From Christensenellaceae bacterium OttesenSCG-928-K19 (GTDB taxonomy: Bacteria; Bacillota; Clostridia; Christensenellales; Christensenellaceae), in contig JAJDHD010000018.1 of the NCBI GenBank assembly GCA_030266015.1, positions 1 through 47,296 of the forward strand: a DNA stretch of 47,296 nucleotides, in the 5' to 3' direction. The position numbers and the translations under genes were made by a program. The notes beneath the pieces are model-generated. The model saw only the letters and a list, made by a program, of their open reading frames with translations, had not been told where the DNA came from and ran no database searches. Shown here one piece after another: positions 7,871 to 17,747 of the stretch. Each line of letters starts with the position of its first letter. Position 1 is the first letter of the stretch.

Positions 7871-9646
7871 ATGCAGGGATTTTTGCCGGTAAATAAAAAA
7901 GATATGCGAGAGCAGGACATAGAGCAGTTGGACTTTGTGCTGGTGACGGGGGACGCGTATGTGGATCATCCATCGTTTGCACACGCCGTGATTTCCCGGT
8001 ATTTGGTGGGACATGGATATAGTGTGGGCATTCTTGCCCAGCCAAACTGGAAAACGGGGGATGCGTTTAAAGCATTGGGCAGGCCCCGGCTGGGTTTTTT
8101 GATTAGCGCAGGAAATATGGACAGTATGGTGAATCTATATACTGCGGCTAAAAAGCGGCGTGGACGCGATCTTTATTCCCCGGGCGGGAAGGCGGGCAAA
8201 CGCCCGGCGCGTACTACGCAAGTGTATGCAAAAAAAATCCGCGAGGCTTATGGGGATGTGCCCATCATCGTCGGTGGGATTGAGGCAAGCTTGCGTCGCT
8301 TTGCGCATTATGATTATTGGGAAAATAAAATATTACCCTCTATCCTTGCGTCAAGCGGGGCGGATTTGCTGGTGTATGGCATGGGGGAGCGCGCCATTGT
8401 GGAAATAGCCGAAGCGCTGGACGGCGGACTCAAAGTGAGGGATGTTACATATGTGCGTGGCACGGTTTATAAAGCGGAGAATTTGGAGCGTGTTTACGAC
8501 TATGTGGAGCTGCCCGGCGAAAACAAAGTGAACGGGGAAAAACACGTTTTCGCGGAAGCGTTTTTAACACAGATGCAAAACAGGAGGGATGTGCTTGTAC
8601 AGCAACATAAAAGCTGCTATATTGTGCAAAACCCGCCTGCCAATAAGCTGACACAAAAAGAACTTGATTTTGTATACGCGCTGCCGTACCAGCGGAGGGC
8701 ACATCCGGCTTACACACAGCCCGTCCCGGCGTTGGATGAGGTAAAGTTTAGCATCACGGCCACCCGGGGATGCGTGGGGGAATGTGCCTTCTGCGCGCTG
8801 TATTACCATCAGGGCAAAGAGTTGGTTTGGCGGAGTGAAAACAGTGTATTACAAGAGGCGGAGGCGTTTCTTGCGGATAAAGAGTTTAAGGGGTATATCC
8901 ATGATGTGGGCGGCCCGACGGCAAATCTCTATGGCACAAAATGCACCAATCCGGCGGGGGTGTGCGCAAAAAGGCGGTGCCTTGTGCCTGTGCCGTGCAA
9001 GCACCTGAAAGAAGGACAGAGGGCTTACGTAAAGCTGCTGGGAAAGCTGCGGGGATTGCAGGGGGTAAAGAAAGTATTTATCCGCTCGGGCGTGCGGCAC
9101 GATCTTGCGCTGATGGACAAAAGCGGCTTGTTTATACGAGAGCTGGCAAAGCATCATGTAAGCGGGCAATTAAAGCTGGCACCCGAGCACGCAAGCAGGC
9201 GGGTGACGGAGCTGATGGGTAAGCCACCTATCGAGAGATATGAGCAATTTTGCAGGGCGTTTGAGCGGGAGTCGAAAAAAGTGGGAAAGAAACAGCATGT
9301 ATTGCCATATTATATGTGCGCGCACCCGGGGTGCACGCTGGATGACGCCATTGTATTGGCAGAGTATATGCGGGACAGCGGCTTTTGCCCAGAGCAGGCG
9401 CAGGAGTTTTACCCAACGCCCGGGACACTGGCAAGCTGCATGTATTACACGGGGCTAAACCCGCTTACCGGGCGGGAAGTGTTTGTGGAAAAATCTGTAG
9501 AAGGAAAGGCAATGCAGCGTGCGTTGATGCAATATAAGAATCCGGGAAATGCCGGAATGGTCGGAAAAGCACTGCGCAAGGCTGATCGGGAGGATCTGGC
9601 GGCAAACGGAAAGAGAGGCCTGCTGCGGGGCAGGAAAAGGCAGTAA
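7871..9646 (+). CDS. YgiQ-family radical SAM protein
   Basis: UPF0313/YgiQ family, a large radical-SAM protein of unestablished function. The N-terminus FLPVNKKDM...TGDAYVDHPSF is the family hallmark. The cluster motif TRGCVGECAFC (C-x3-C-x2-C) lies near residue 300, and further Cys-rich segments follow. The ATG at 7871 has GAAGGA close upstream (3-nt spacing) and matches the family start; a TTG at 7853 would overlap the previous gene but has no ribosome site. Length is about 591 aa. The last 25 residues are basic. Confidence 0.9.
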   Translation: MQGFLPVNKKDMREQDIEQLDFVLVTGDAYVDHPSFAHAVISRYLVGHGYSVGILAQPNWKTGDAFKALGRPRLGFLISAGNMDSMVNLYTAAKKRRGRDLYSPGGKAGKRPARTTQVYAKKIREAYGDVPIIVGGIEASLRRFAHYDYWENKILPSILASSGADLLVYGMGERAIVEIAEALDGGLKVRDVTYVRGTVYKAENLERVYDYVELPGENKVNGEKHVFAEAFLTQMQNRRDVLVQQHKSCYIVQNPPANKLTQKELDFVYALPYQRRAHPAYTQPVPALDEVKFSITATRGCVGECAFCALYYHQGKELVWRSENSVLQEAEAFLADKEFKGYIHDVGGPTANLYGTKCTNPAGVCAKRRCLVPVPCKHLKEGQRAYVKLLGKLRGLQGVKKVFIRSGVRHDLALMDKSGLFIRELAKHHVSGQLKLAPEHASRRVTELMGKPPIERYEQFCRAFERESKKVGKKQHVLPYYMCAHPGCTLDDAIVLAEYMRDSGFCPEQAQEFYPTPGTLASCMYYTGLNPLTGREVFVEKSVEGKAMQRALMQYKNPGNAGMVGKALRKADREDLAANGKRGLLRGRKRQ

Positions 9647-9682
9647 TATTGCGCAATAATGTGTATAAACTGTTAAAATTTG

Positions 9683-9711
9683 TTGCGGAGAACCGCTAGT
9701 TAGTATATAAT
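9683..9711 (+). promoter_or_regulatory. Promoter of tig-clpP-clpX
   Basis: TTGCGG at 9683-9688, 17-nt spacer, TATAAT at 9706-9711. The -35 hexamer and spacing are identical to the promoter at 2593. No CtsR or CIRCE operator is visible in this region. Confidence 0.65.
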
Positions 9712-9763
9712 ATACGAAATATGTACTTTTGAGAAAGGTATTTCGCATTTTAGGAGGATGGAA

Positions 9764-11230
9764 ATGGCAGCAAAATTGGAAAAACTCGACGGAAACAGGG
9801 CAAAACTGGAGATTAATGTAAGCCCAAAAGACTTTGAAGCAGGGATTGATAAAGTATACCAGAAGCAAAAGGGTAAGTTCAATATTCCCGGTTTCAGGAA
9901 GGGCAAGGCGCCCCGTGTGATCATAGAAAATCATTATGGGCCGCAGATCTTTTTTGAGGATGCCTTTGAAGAGATTTTTCCAGAGGTCTACAGGGCTGCG
10001 ATAGATGAGCACGCGCTGGAGGTTGTTTCCCGGCCGGAGAATGTGGAAATACAGACAATCAACTTAAAAGAAGGTATTTTGTTTTCGGCGGAAGTTGTTT
10101 TGAAGCCAGAGGTGAAGCTGGGCAAATATGACGGCATTAAAGTAAAAAAACTGGTAAAAACAACCAGCGCTAAAGATGTGGAAGCGGAGATTGAGCGCAT
10201 TCGCAACCAGAACGCCCGCTGGGTAGAAGTGGACAGGACGGTAAAAGAAGGCGACACCGTTGTAATAGATTATCTTGGGACTTTGGACGACGTGCCCTTT
10301 GACGGAGGCAAAGCAGAGAATCAATCGCTGGAGATTGGCTCCAAGCGCTTTATTCCCGGATTTGAAGAGCAAATCATCGGCATGAAAAAAGATGAAGAGA
10401 AGAAGTTGTTTGTGAAATTCCCAGATGAATATTCGGCGGATTTGGCAGGGAAGGACGCGGTTTTTGATGTAAAAGTGCATGAGGTGAAAGAGAAAAAGCT
10501 GCCGGATGTGGATGATGAGTTTGTGCAGGATGTGTCAGAATTTGACACACTGGCAGAGTATAAAAAGGATGTGAAGAAAAAGCTGCAAAAGCAGCTTGAC
10601 GACCAGTCGAAGGTAGACATGGAGAACCAGGTCTTGTCGGCGCTGGCAGAAGACGCGGAAGTGGACATCCCCACGGTGATGATTGACGGACAGATTGATT
10701 ACCAGATGCAGGATCTTTCTTACAGGCTTATGTATCAGGGAATCCGTCTGGAGGAATACTTGCAGCATATGGGTAAATCCATGGATGAATTCAGGGAAGG
10801 ATATCGCGAAACGGCGGCGCAACAGGTGAAGATGCAGCTTGCGGTGGAGGCCTTGATAAAAGAATTGAAGCTGGAGCCCACACCCGAGGAAACGGAAAAA
10901 CGAATGGAAGAGCTTGCCAAGGAAGCGGGCAAAACCCTGCAGGAATATAAAAACATGATGGGCAATGAAGAACTTGATCGTTTTGCCGATAGGGTGGCTA
11001 TGGAGCGTGTGTTCGATTATCTGGTTGAGCACGCGGATATAACGGATGTACCGGCAGATGCGGCAGGTGAAGAGAAGCCGGCAGCGAAGAAGGCGGCTAC
11101 TAAAAAGCCTGCGGCAAAGAAGAAAGAGGACGGGAAGCAACCGGCGGAAAAGAAGCCTGCTGCAAAAAAACCGGCCGCGAAAAAGAGTGCAACAAAAAAA
11201 ACAGAGGAAAAACCGGCTGCTAAAAAATAA
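9764..11230 (+). CDS. tig: Trigger factor with Lys/Ala/Pro-rich tail
   Basis: Ribosome-associated chaperone and peptidyl-prolyl isomerase. The ribosome-binding signature GFRKGKAPR is near residue 44, the FKBP-type domain spans roughly 150-245, and the helical substrate cradle follows. The ATG at 9764 is chosen over 9758 because AGGAGG at 9752-9757 abuts the latter. The protein is about 488 aa, longer than the usual 430-450, because residues from about 432 form a low-complexity tail of PAAKK-like repeats resembling histone H1 tails. It is first gene of tig-clpP-clpX, the common bacterial order. Confidence 0.96.
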   Translation: MAAKLEKLDGNRAKLEINVSPKDFEAGIDKVYQKQKGKFNIPGFRKGKAPRVIIENHYGPQIFFEDAFEEIFPEVYRAAIDEHALEVVSRPENVEIQTINLKEGILFSAEVVLKPEVKLGKYDGIKVKKLVKTTSAKDVEAEIERIRNQNARWVEVDRTVKEGDTVVIDYLGTLDDVPFDGGKAENQSLEIGSKRFIPGFEEQIIGMKKDEEKKLFVKFPDEYSADLAGKDAVFDVKVHEVKEKKLPDVDDEFVQDVSEFDTLAEYKKDVKKKLQKQLDDQSKVDMENQVLSALAEDAEVDIPTVMIDGQIDYQMQDLSYRLMYQGIRLEEYLQHMGKSMDEFREGYRETAAQQVKMQLAVEALIKELKLEPTPEETEKRMEELAKEAGKTLQEYKNMMGNEELDRFADRVAMERVFDYLVEHADITDVPADAAGEEKPAAKKAATKKPAAKKKEDGKQPAEKKPAAKKPAAKKSATKKTEEKPAAKK

Positions 11231-11263
11231 GGCCGGTGTAGTAGAATAACCGGAGGACAATAC

Positions 11264-11851
11264 ATGAGTAGTTTAGTACCCGTAGTAGTAGAACAAACAA
11301 GCAGGGGCGAAAGGTCATATGATATTTTTTCTCGGCTGCTGAAGGATAGAATCATTTTTTTGACAGGCGAGATCAATGATGTGACAGCCGACCTTGTGGT
11401 GGCACAGATGATCTTTTTGGAGGCGGAGGATCCGGATAAGGATATTTTCCTTTATATCAATAGCCCGGGTGGCTCTGTTACATCAGGCATGGCAATTTAT
11501 GACACAATGCAGTATATCAAATGCGAAGTTAGCACCATCTGCATTGGTATGGCTGCGTCCATGGGTGCGTTTTTGCTGACGGCAGGTGCCAAAGGCAAGA
11601 GAAAAGCGCTGCCCAACGCGGAGATTATGATCCACCAGCCTTTGGGCGGCACGCAGGGCCAGGTGACGGATATCGCTATCCACGCAAAAAGGTATCTTGG
11701 CATCAAGGATAAAATGAATAAAATCCTGTCTGAGCGGACAGGGCAGGAACTCGAAAAGGTGGAGAAGGATGTGGAGCGTGATTACTTCATGTCTTCTGAC
11801 GAAGCGCTGAAATATGGCGTCATAGACGAGATTATAGCGGCGAAAAGGTAA
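11264..11851 (+). CDS. clpP: ATP-dependent Clp protease proteolytic subunit
   Basis: Serine peptidase that forms the tetradecameric ClpP chamber used by ClpX and, probably, ClpC from this window. Catalytic Ser99 lies in GMAASMGA and His124 in MIHQP; the Asp is expected in the ERDYFMSS region. At 195 aa the length is normal. ATG at 11264 follows CGGAGGA. It ends 8 bases before clpX. Confidence 0.98.
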   Translation: MSSLVPVVVEQTSRGERSYDIFSRLLKDRIIFLTGEINDVTADLVVAQMIFLEAEDPDKDIFLYINSPGGSVTSGMAIYDTMQYIKCEVSTICIGMAASMGAFLLTAGAKGKRKALPNAEIMIHQPLGGTQGQVTDIAIHAKRYLGIKDKMNKILSERTGQELEKVEKDVERDYFMSSDEALKYGVIDEIIAAKR

Positions 11852-11859
11852 GGAGAACC

Positions 11860-13161
11860 ATGTATAACGATTTTAACGATGGCACCAAGCAGGTAAGGTG
11901 TTCCTTTTGCGGAAAAGCGCAGGATCAGGTAAAGAAGCTGATTGCGGGTCCTGGCGTTTATATCTGTGATGAATGCGTTGAGCTGTGCGGTGAGATTATA
12001 GAAGAAGAGTTTCACGAAAACAGTGAACTGGAGCTGAAGGATTATCCCAAGCCTGCCGAGATGGTGCGCATATTGAACCAGTATGTCATTGGGCAGGATC
12101 GGGCGAAAAAGCATCTGGCGGTGGCGGTCTATAACCACTACAAGAGGATCAATGCCTTGACAGGCTCCGAGGATGAGACAGAAATACAGAAGAGCAATAT
12201 ACTGATGCTGGGCCCCACTGGTTGCGGTAAAACACTGCTTGCGCAGACGTTGGCACGTATATTGAATGTGCCGTTTGCCATGGCAGATGCAACGTCGTTG
12301 ACCGAAGCTGGCTATGTGGGCGAGGATGTAGAAAATATTCTTTTAAAGCTAATCCAAGCGGCGGATTTTGACATTGAGCGTGCGCAGCGTGGCATTATCT
12401 ATGTAGATGAGATTGACAAGATTACCCGCAAGGGTGACAATGCGTCCATCACGCGTGACGTGTCGGGCGAAGGCGTGCAGCAGGCACTTTTGAAGATACT
12501 GGAAGGTACGGTTGCAAGTGTGCCCCCGCAGGGCGGCAGAAAGCACCCGCATCAGGATTTCCTGCAAATAGACACGACAAACATACTGTTTATCTGTGGC
12601 GGTGCTTTTGGCGGGCTGGAGAAGATTATTGACGACCGTACAAACAAAAAGACGATGGGCTTTGGTGTGGATGTGATGAGCAAAAACGATAAAAACATCG
12701 GCGAAACATTGCAGAATGTGCGCGCGGAAGACCTGCTGAAATATGGCTTGATCCCTGAGTTTGTAGGCAGGCTGCCCGTAATTGTCAGCTTGCACTCACT
12801 TGACGAAGCGGCTCTGGTGGATATACTCCAAAAACCCAAAAACGCCATCACCAAACAGTTTAAGAAGCTGTTTGCGATTGACGGCGTGGAGTTGGAGTTT
12901 GAAGACGAAGCGTTGCAGGAGGTTGCACGGCTGGCGATTAAAAATGAGACAGGCGCGCGCGGATTGCGGAGCATTATAGAGTCCTCTATGATGGATGTGA
13001 TGTATGACCTGCCATCTAGGGACGATGTGCTGAAATGCGTAATTACAAAGGAAACGATTGATAACAAGAAACCCATGCTGGTTGTGGGGGACAAGCCGGA
13101 GGCGGAGAAGATTGAGGCACCAAAGGACGACCGCGACGGCAAGGCGGAAAACGCTTCTTAA
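11860..13161 (+). CDS. clpX: ATP-dependent Clp protease ATP-binding subunit ClpX
   Basis: AAA+ unfoldase that feeds ClpP. The N-terminal C4 zinc finger (CSFCGK...[10 protein letters not shown]) spans about residues 11-40, Walker A is GPTGCGKT, Walker B is IIYVDEID, and the C-terminal small domain follows. At 433 aa it is slightly longer than usual, with a charged Lys/Glu/Asp tail. ATG at 11860 follows AAGGAGA. It is the last gene before the terminator at 13187. Confidence 0.98.
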   Translation: MYNDFNDGTKQVRCSFCGKAQDQVKKLIAGPGVYICDECVELCGEIIEEEFHENSELELKDYPKPAEMVRILNQYVIGQDRAKKHLAVAVYNHYKRINALTGSEDETEIQKSNILMLGPTGCGKTLLAQTLARILNVPFAMADATSLTEAGYVGEDVENILLKLIQAADFDIERAQRGIIYVDEIDKITRKGDNASITRDVSGEGVQQALLKILEGTVASVPPQGGRKHPHQDFLQIDTTNILFICGGAFGGLEKIIDDRTNKKTMGFGVDVMSKNDKNIGETLQNVRAEDLLKYGLIPEFVGRLPVIVSLHSLDEAALVDILQKPKNAITKQFKKLFAIDGVELEFEDEALQEVARLAIKNETGARGLRSIIESSMMDVMYDLPSRDDVLKCVITKETIDNKKPMLVVGDKPEAEKIEAPKDDRDGKAENAS

Positions 13162-13186
13162 ACAAAAAACGAAACATGATAAAAAG

Positions 13187-13219
13187 CCCTCGTTATCCGA
13201 TAGGGAAGCGAGGGTTTTT
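13187..13219 (+). terminator. Terminator after clpX
   Basis: CCCTCG (13187-13192) pairs with CGAGGG (13209-13214) and is followed by TTTTT; an A tract precedes the stem, so it can also act on the convergent gene ending at 13271. Confidence 0.85.
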
Positions 13220-13270
13220 CTATTATATTTACAGAGTTACATATTGGTTAAAAACATCAAAGGAATCTTT

Positions 13271-13696
13271 TTATTTACACACAACACTATCGTTTTCCGG
13301 GTAATAATTTTCCGGGGCATAGCTTGCCTTGGATAATGAATAATACCAATCGGGATTACATATACCGTCCTCTGAACGGAATATCATGTCGAGTCTGTAA
13401 AATGCTGTATATTTTGAAATGCTTTCTATATCAATATCATCCACGCGGGCTTCTTTATCAGAGTAATCCACACCATCCCTTCGCATACCGATGATGTGGA
13501 TGATGGATAAATCCTTCTCACGCTTGTAATCCGCCTCGCCAGAGATTGTTTGGATTACATAATCGATTTGCCCGGCGTTTTGTGAAACATGCTCTGCTGC
13601 CAAGCTTTGCAGCCGGCCTTTCACTGTGTCCAGAATTCCATAGCCGGCAATTGGCTGGAAGTCAGGATCTATAACAAAATCTTCATTCCGTGTCAT
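13271..13696 (-). CDS. Hypothetical protein, unrecognised
   Basis: A 141-aa soluble, acidic protein that I do not recognise. It has no signal peptide or membrane segment and is rich in Asp, Glu, Ser and Tyr; it ends in an aromatic and Tyr-rich stretch with a terminal Cys-Lys. ATG at 13696 has AGGGAG about 10 nt upstream. It is transcribed away from lon, from a shared intergenic region containing the palindrome at 13771, and converges on clpX. It interrupts the otherwise rightward clpX-lon pair, so it may be a lineage-specific insertion. Confidence 0.6.
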   Translation of the reverse strand: MTRNEDFVIDPDFQPIAGYGILDTVKGRLQSLAAEHVSQNAGQIDYVIQTISGEADYKREKDLSIIHIIGMRRDGVDYSDKEARVDDIDIESISKYTAFYRLDMIFRSEDGICNPDWYYSLSKASYAPENYYPENDSVVCK

Positions 13697-13770
13697 ATCA
13701 TTTTACTCCCTTGTTTGTTTTTGTTCTATCTCTCTATTTATTATTAAAACGAATGAAACGACGGTAAACA

Positions 13771-13787
13771 CAATGCATGATGCATTG
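13771..13787. promoter_or_regulatory. 17-bp palindrome overlapping the lon -35
   Basis: CAATGCAT-G-ATGCATTG is a perfect 8+8 inverted repeat around one base. Its last bases overlap the TTGATT -35 of lon, the position expected for a repressor operator, and it is also upstream of the divergent gene. It does not resemble CIRCE or the CtsR heptads. Confidence 0.5.
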
Positions 13788-13813
13788 ATTCCGGAGCGGT
13801 TTTCATGTATAAT
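13785..13813 (+). promoter_or_regulatory. Promoter of lon-engB
   Basis: TTGATT at 13785-13790, 17-nt spacer, TATAAT at 13808-13813. The predicted start is near 13820, just upstream of the lon start codons. Confidence 0.7.
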
Positions 13814-13878
13814 GTATTGAATCAGAATGGATTCAGGTGTGATGAAAAATCATGCTTGGGATGAAGGAGCTTATTGTT

Positions 13879-16203
13879 TTGAAGAAAATGCTGCAAAGAA
13901 TGCCTATGGTGGCATTGAGAGGACTCGTAGTTTTTCCATATATGGTGCTGCACTTTGACGTGGGCAGGGACATGTCTGTTGCCGCCGTTGAAGAGTGCAT
14001 GGTGCAGGGCAAAGAGATATTCCTGACGGCGCAAAAAGATATTAAGGTGGAGAATCCTGAAAAGGATGACCTGTATGAGATTGGTACCGTCGCAAAGGTG
14101 AAGCAGGTGTTGAAGCTGCCCGGCGACATGATGCGCGTGCTGGTGGAAGGCGTGCGGCGCGGCAAGCTGATTGGCTATATCAAGCGCGAGCCTTACATGG
14201 AAACTGTGATACAGGTGTTTGATGAAAAAGAAGGGGAGAACCAGGCGCAGATTGTGATAAAGGAAGTGTATATGCGCCGTATTTCCGACCTGTTTGAGCG
14301 GTTTGCGTCGCTGGGGGCGCGTGTACCGTCTGAAACGTTATATACGATAAACGAGGTGGAGGACGTAGGGAAATTTGCCGACCTTGTGGCGGCCAATGTG
14401 GCGGTGAAGCTGGATGACAAGCAGCGTGTGCTGGATGCGATAAACGAGCTTGACAGGCTGAAAGCCGTTATGGAAATATTGGAAAAAGAGATCGAGATAC
14501 AGGAAATTGATAAAGAGCTGGCGTTCAATGTGAAGCAGCAGATTGATAAATCACAAAAGGAATATTTCCTGCGCGAGCAGATGAAAGCTATTCAAAAGGA
14601 GCTTGGCGATTCGGACAACGACCTTGATGAGATCGAGGAGCTTAGGACAAAAATAGAAGAGTTGGATTTGCCCGAAGATGTGAGGACAAAGGCGGAAAAA
14701 GAGCTGGCTCGGCTTTCGCGTATGTCGCCCGGCTCGCCGGAGACCAATGTGATCCACAATTACCTTGACTGGATTGTATCGTTGCCCTGGGGTGTGAAGA
14801 CGGAAGACAACATGGATCTTACGCACGCGCGCAAGATACTCGACCAGGATCATTATGGTCTTACAAAGGTAAAGGACAGGATTATCGAGTTTTTGGCTGT
14901 GCGGAAGCTGAAAAATGATATGAAGGGGCCGATTCTCTGCCTTGCGGGCCCTCCCGGCGTAGGTAAGACGAGTATTGTGAAATCCATTGCGCGTGCCCTT
15001 GATAAGAAATTTGTGCGAATGTCGCTGGGTGGCGTGCGCGACGAAGCAGAGATTCGGGGGCACCGGCGCACCTATATTGGCGCTATCCCTGGCAGGATTG
15101 TGTCCTCTGTGAAGCAGGCGGGCAGCATGAATCCCGTTTTTTTGCTGGATGAAATCGACAAGATGTCCAGTGATTTCCGCGGCGACCCGGCTTCGGCCAT
15201 GCTGGAGGTGCTGGATCCGGAGATCAATAATACATTCCGCGACCATTATTTGGATGTGGAGTTTGACCTTTCCAATATTATGTTTATTACGACGGCAAAC
15301 AACACGGGCACAATTCCCGGGCCGTTATACGACCGAATGGAGATCATTAATATAGACAGCTATACCGATGTGGAAAAGCTGAATATTGCCAAAAAGCACC
15401 TGATTGCCAAGCAAGCTGCTGCACATGGGCTGCAGCCCAAGGCGGTGAAAATCTCTGACGCAGTGCTGATGGATATCATCCATCGTTATACGGCGGAGAG
15501 TGGTGTGAGGAGCCTGGAGCGTGAAATTGCTACCATCATGCGCAAATCGGCGGCAACGGTGGTGAAAGACGGTATTGAGTCCATCTCCGTATCCCGGAAT
15601 AATCTAAAAGACTTCCTGGGGCTGCCCAAGCGTGGGGAGAGCACCGTGATGAAAAAAGATACCGTGGGCGTGGTGACCGGCCTTGCGTGGACGGCGGTTG
15701 GCGGGCAAACGCTGCCTGTGGAGGTGTCTGTTATGCCGGGCACGGGCAAACTGGAGATCACCGGGCAGCTTGGCGACGTGATGAAGGAGTCGGCAAAGAC
15801 AGCGATTTCGGTGGTGCGGACAATGGGCAAAAAGCTGAAATTTGACGCTGACATCAATGAGAAGACGGACCTGCACATCCATGTGCCGGAAGGAGCCATT
15901 CCCAAGGACGGGCCGTCGGCGGGTGTTACAATGGTTACGGCGATTGCGTCTGCCCTGACAGGGCGCAAGGTGCGGCACGATATCGCCATGACAGGTGAGA
16001 TTACACTGACGGGCAGGGTGCTGAAGATTGGTGGCATTAAGGAAAAGGCTTTGGCGGCATTGCGTGCGGGCATTCATACTATTATTTTGCCCAAGGACAA
16101 CCAGAACGACCTTGACGAGATGCCGGAAAGCGTGATGAAGCAACTCACATTCCATTTTGTTTCAAAAGCGGACGAAGTTTTGAAACTGGCGCTTAAGGAT
16201 TGA
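13879..16203 (+). CDS. lon: ATP-dependent protease Lon
   Basis: Homo-oligomeric AAA+ serine protease. The N-terminal substrate domain begins with [18 protein letters not shown]; Walker A is GPPGVGKTS, Walker B FLLDEIDK, and the protease dyad is Ser in [11 protein letters not shown] with Lys in [12 protein letters not shown] choose TTG at 13879 because AAGGAG at 13864-13869 precedes it at 9 nt. ATG codons at 13852 and 13861 are in frame but lack a good ribosome site, so the N-terminus is uncertain by 9 residues. It is about 774 aa and is followed 7 bases later by engB, as in Bacillus lonA-ysxC. Confidence 0.96.
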   Translation: MKKMLQRMPMVALRGLVVFPYMVLHFDVGRDMSVAAVEECMVQGKEIFLTAQKDIKVENPEKDDLYEIGTVAKVKQVLKLPGDMMRVLVEGVRRGKLIGYIKREPYMETVIQVFDEKEGENQAQIVIKEVYMRRISDLFERFASLGARVPSETLYTINEVEDVGKFADLVAANVAVKLDDKQRVLDAINELDRLKAVMEILEKEIEIQEIDKELAFNVKQQIDKSQKEYFLREQMKAIQKELGDSDNDLDEIEELRTKIEELDLPEDVRTKAEKELARLSRMSPGSPETNVIHNYLDWIVSLPWGVKTEDNMDLTHARKILDQDHYGLTKVKDRIIEFLAVRKLKNDMKGPILCLAGPPGVGKTSIVKSIARALDKKFVRMSLGGVRDEAEIRGHRRTYIGAIPGRIVSSVKQAGSMNPVFLLDEIDKMSSDFRGDPASAMLEVLDPEINNTFRDHYLDVEFDLSNIMFITTANNTGTIPGPLYDRMEIINIDSYTDVEKLNIAKKHLIAKQAAAHGLQPKAVKISDAVLMDIIHRYTAESGVRSLEREIATIMRKSAATVVKDGIESISVSRNNLKDFLGLPKRGESTVMKKDTVGVVTGLAWTAVGGQTLPVEVSVMPGTGKLEITGQLGDVMKESAKTAISVVRTMGKKLKFDADINEKTDLHIHVPEGAIPKDGPSAGVTMVTAIASALTGRKVRHDIAMTGEITLTGRVLKIGGIKEKALAALRAGIHTIILPKDNQNDLDEMPESVMKQLTFHFVSKADEVLKLALKD

Positions 16204-16210
16204 GGGATTG

Positions 16211-16840
16211 ATGGCGGAACAGGCGGAACTTAAGTTAAAAAAAGCGGTTTTTTATACAAGCATGGCAAAGAGGGCGGATTATCCCGGTGGTGATCTGCCC
16301 GAAATTGCGTTTGCCGGAAAGTCCAATGTGGGGAAATCCTCCCTGATCAATTATCTTGCAAACAACGGCAAGCTGGCGTATGTCAGCAAACAGCCGGGCA
16401 AAACAAGGCTGGTTAATTACTTTTTGATTGATGACAGGTTTTATCTTGTCGACCTGCCCGGATATGGCTATGCCAAGGTTTCAAAGGCGGAAAAAAAGTC
16501 GTGGGCAGAGCTGATGCAGGATTATTTTGTTGGGGCAGGGGCAGGCTCGCTACGTGCCCTTATGGTGTTAATGGATATCCGCCACAACCCGACAGAGGGT
16601 GACCTGCAAATGGTGGAATGGGCGGCGTATTATGGCATTCCGTTTGCGGTGATTGCTACCAAGGCAGACAAGGTGGCGAAATCCAAGCGGCCGCACGCCG
16701 CCAAAAAGATGAAGGACTATATTGTAGCGAATACGCGGGCGGGCGTGAACTTCGAGGTGATTCCTGTTTCCTCCATGGAGAAAAAGGGCAAAGAACGGGT
16801 ACTTTCTTATATACAGGCCAGACTGGAGGAAGTGCGATGA
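16211..16840 (+). CDS. engB: Ribosome biogenesis GTP-binding protein YsxC/EngB
   Basis: Essential TRAFAC GTPase for 50S subunit assembly. Switch and nucleotide motifs are visible: G1 GKSNVGKSS, G2 region QPGKTRLVNYF, G3 DLPGYG and G4 TKADK. ATG at 16211 follows TGAGGGA; a TTG directly before it (16208) is a less likely start. It is about 209 aa. Its stop overlaps the next ATG as ATGA. Confidence 0.96.
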   Translation: MAEQAELKLKKAVFYTSMAKRADYPGGDLPEIAFAGKSNVGKSSLINYLANNGKLAYVSKQPGKTRLVNYFLIDDRFYLVDLPGYGYAKVSKAEKKSWAELMQDYFVGAGAGSLRALMVLMDIRHNPTEGDLQMVEWAAYYGIPFAVIATKADKVAKSKRPHAAKKMKDYIVANTRAGVNFEVIPVSSMEKKGKERVLSYIQARLEEVR

Positions 16841-17535
16841 ATATTTATGCGATTGGGGATTTGCATTTGTCGCTTGCACAGCCGGGCAAGGAGATGGATC
16901 TTTTTGGTTCGCATTGGGAAAATCATTTTGCCAGGATTAGCGAAGATTGGCAGCGCAGGGTGGGCAGGGATGATGTTGTGCTCATTCCCGGCGATATCAG
17001 CTGGGCGATGAAGTTAGAGGATGCAAGGCCTGACCTGGAGGCGATTGGTGACCTACCCGGAAAAAAGATCATAATCCGCGGCAACCACGATTACTGGTGG
17101 GGCTCGGCGGCAAAGGTAGAGTCTGTGCTGGGGCATGATACGCGTATTATCCAAAACAACTGCATTGTGGAGGGGGAGTATGTGTTTTGTGGCAGCAGGG
17201 GGTGGACATTCCCCACGGATGGCCCACTGGGTGCAGAAGACAACAGGATTTATGAGCGGGAGCTGATACGCCTTGGTCTTTCGCTTGATTGTGCAAAAAA
17301 GCATAAGGACAAGCGGCTTATTGTGATGATACACTACCCGCCGCTTTATGAGGAGTTCACAAATACGGAGTTTACACGTATGATCTCCGCGGCGGGGGCA
17401 AGCGAGGTGGTGTTTGGACATCTTCATGGTGATGTTTTAAATAGGATTCACCTGACAGATTTTCAATACGCGGGTGGAAATTATAATCTTGTATCGGCGG
17501 ATTATATGGATTTTAGGCTAAAACAGATCGTTTGA
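16837..17535 (+). CDS. Calcineurin-like metallophosphoesterase
   Basis: Cytosolic metallophosphoesterase of about 232 aa. The metal-binding blocks occur in order: GDLHLS (residues 7-12), GDISWAM, GNHDYWW, an IHYPP block and GHLHG. The substrate is unknown. A longer frame opens inside engB, but the ATG at 16837 starts directly at the conserved block, overlaps the engB stop by 4 bases and has GGAGGA at 16825. It is therefore co-translated with engB and is the last gene before the terminator at 17601. Confidence 0.88.
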   Translation: MNIYAIGDLHLSLAQPGKEMDLFGSHWENHFARISEDWQRRVGRDDVVLIPGDISWAMKLEDARPDLEAIGDLPGKKIIIRGNHDYWWGSAAKVESVLGHDTRIIQNNCIVEGEYVFCGSRGWTFPTDGPLGAEDNRIYERELIRLGLSLDCAKKHKDKRLIVMIHYPPLYEEFTNTEFTRMISAAGASEVVFGHLHGDVLNRIHLTDFQYAGGNYNLVSADYMDFRLKQIV

Positions 17536-17600
17536 TCCACAAATGACAAAAACTGTATATAGTACAACATTGCAGTAGCACCACAACACCTTGTGGAAGG

Positions 17601-17641
17601 GCATTTTTCGGAAAAACTTTTTTCTGGAAAATGCTTTTTTT
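17601..17641 (+). terminator. Terminator before the dcw cluster
   Basis: GCATTTT (17601-17607) pairs with AAAATGC (17628-17634), followed by a T run. Just upstream, CCACAA-CACC-TTGTGG (17581-17596) forms a second small hairpin. Confidence 0.65.
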
Positions 17642-17654
17642 ATGATTAAAATGC

Positions 17655-17683
17655 TTGCCTTGGTGGTATAAAAGTGGTAAAAT
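17655..17683 (+). promoter_or_regulatory. mraZ promoter (dcw cluster)
   Basis: TTGCCT at 17655-17660, 17-nt spacer, TAAAAT at 17678-17683. GTGGT pentamers at 17663 and 17674 lie within the promoter, and the phased MraZ boxes follow it. Confidence 0.65.
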
Positions 17684-17703
17684 TTCCTTAAATCTCACCA
17701 AAA

Positions 17704-17728
17704 GTGGTGGATTGTGGTGAGAAGTGGG
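17704..17728 (+). promoter_or_regulatory. MraZ operator: three pentamers at 10-bp period
   Basis: GTGGT (17704-17708), GTGGT (17714-17718) and GTGGG (17724-17728) are spaced exactly one helical turn apart. MraZ is known to bind TGGG-like repeats with 5-bp spacers upstream of its own gene, so this is the expected autoregulatory site, lying between the promoter and the ribosome-binding site. Confidence 0.8.
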
Positions 17729-17747
17729 GAAAAGGAAGGTTTCGCTC

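Noticed and set aside
9988-11376. Several minus-strand frames opposite tig and clpP
   Set aside because: They translate to Ser- or Phe-rich low complexity caused by the Lys-rich codons of tig; no ribosome sites.
13852-13878. ATG at 13852 as the lon start
   Set aside because: Possible, but only a weak AGGTG lies upstream, whereas TTG at 13879 has AAGGAG at good spacing. Kept as an alternative, not excluded.
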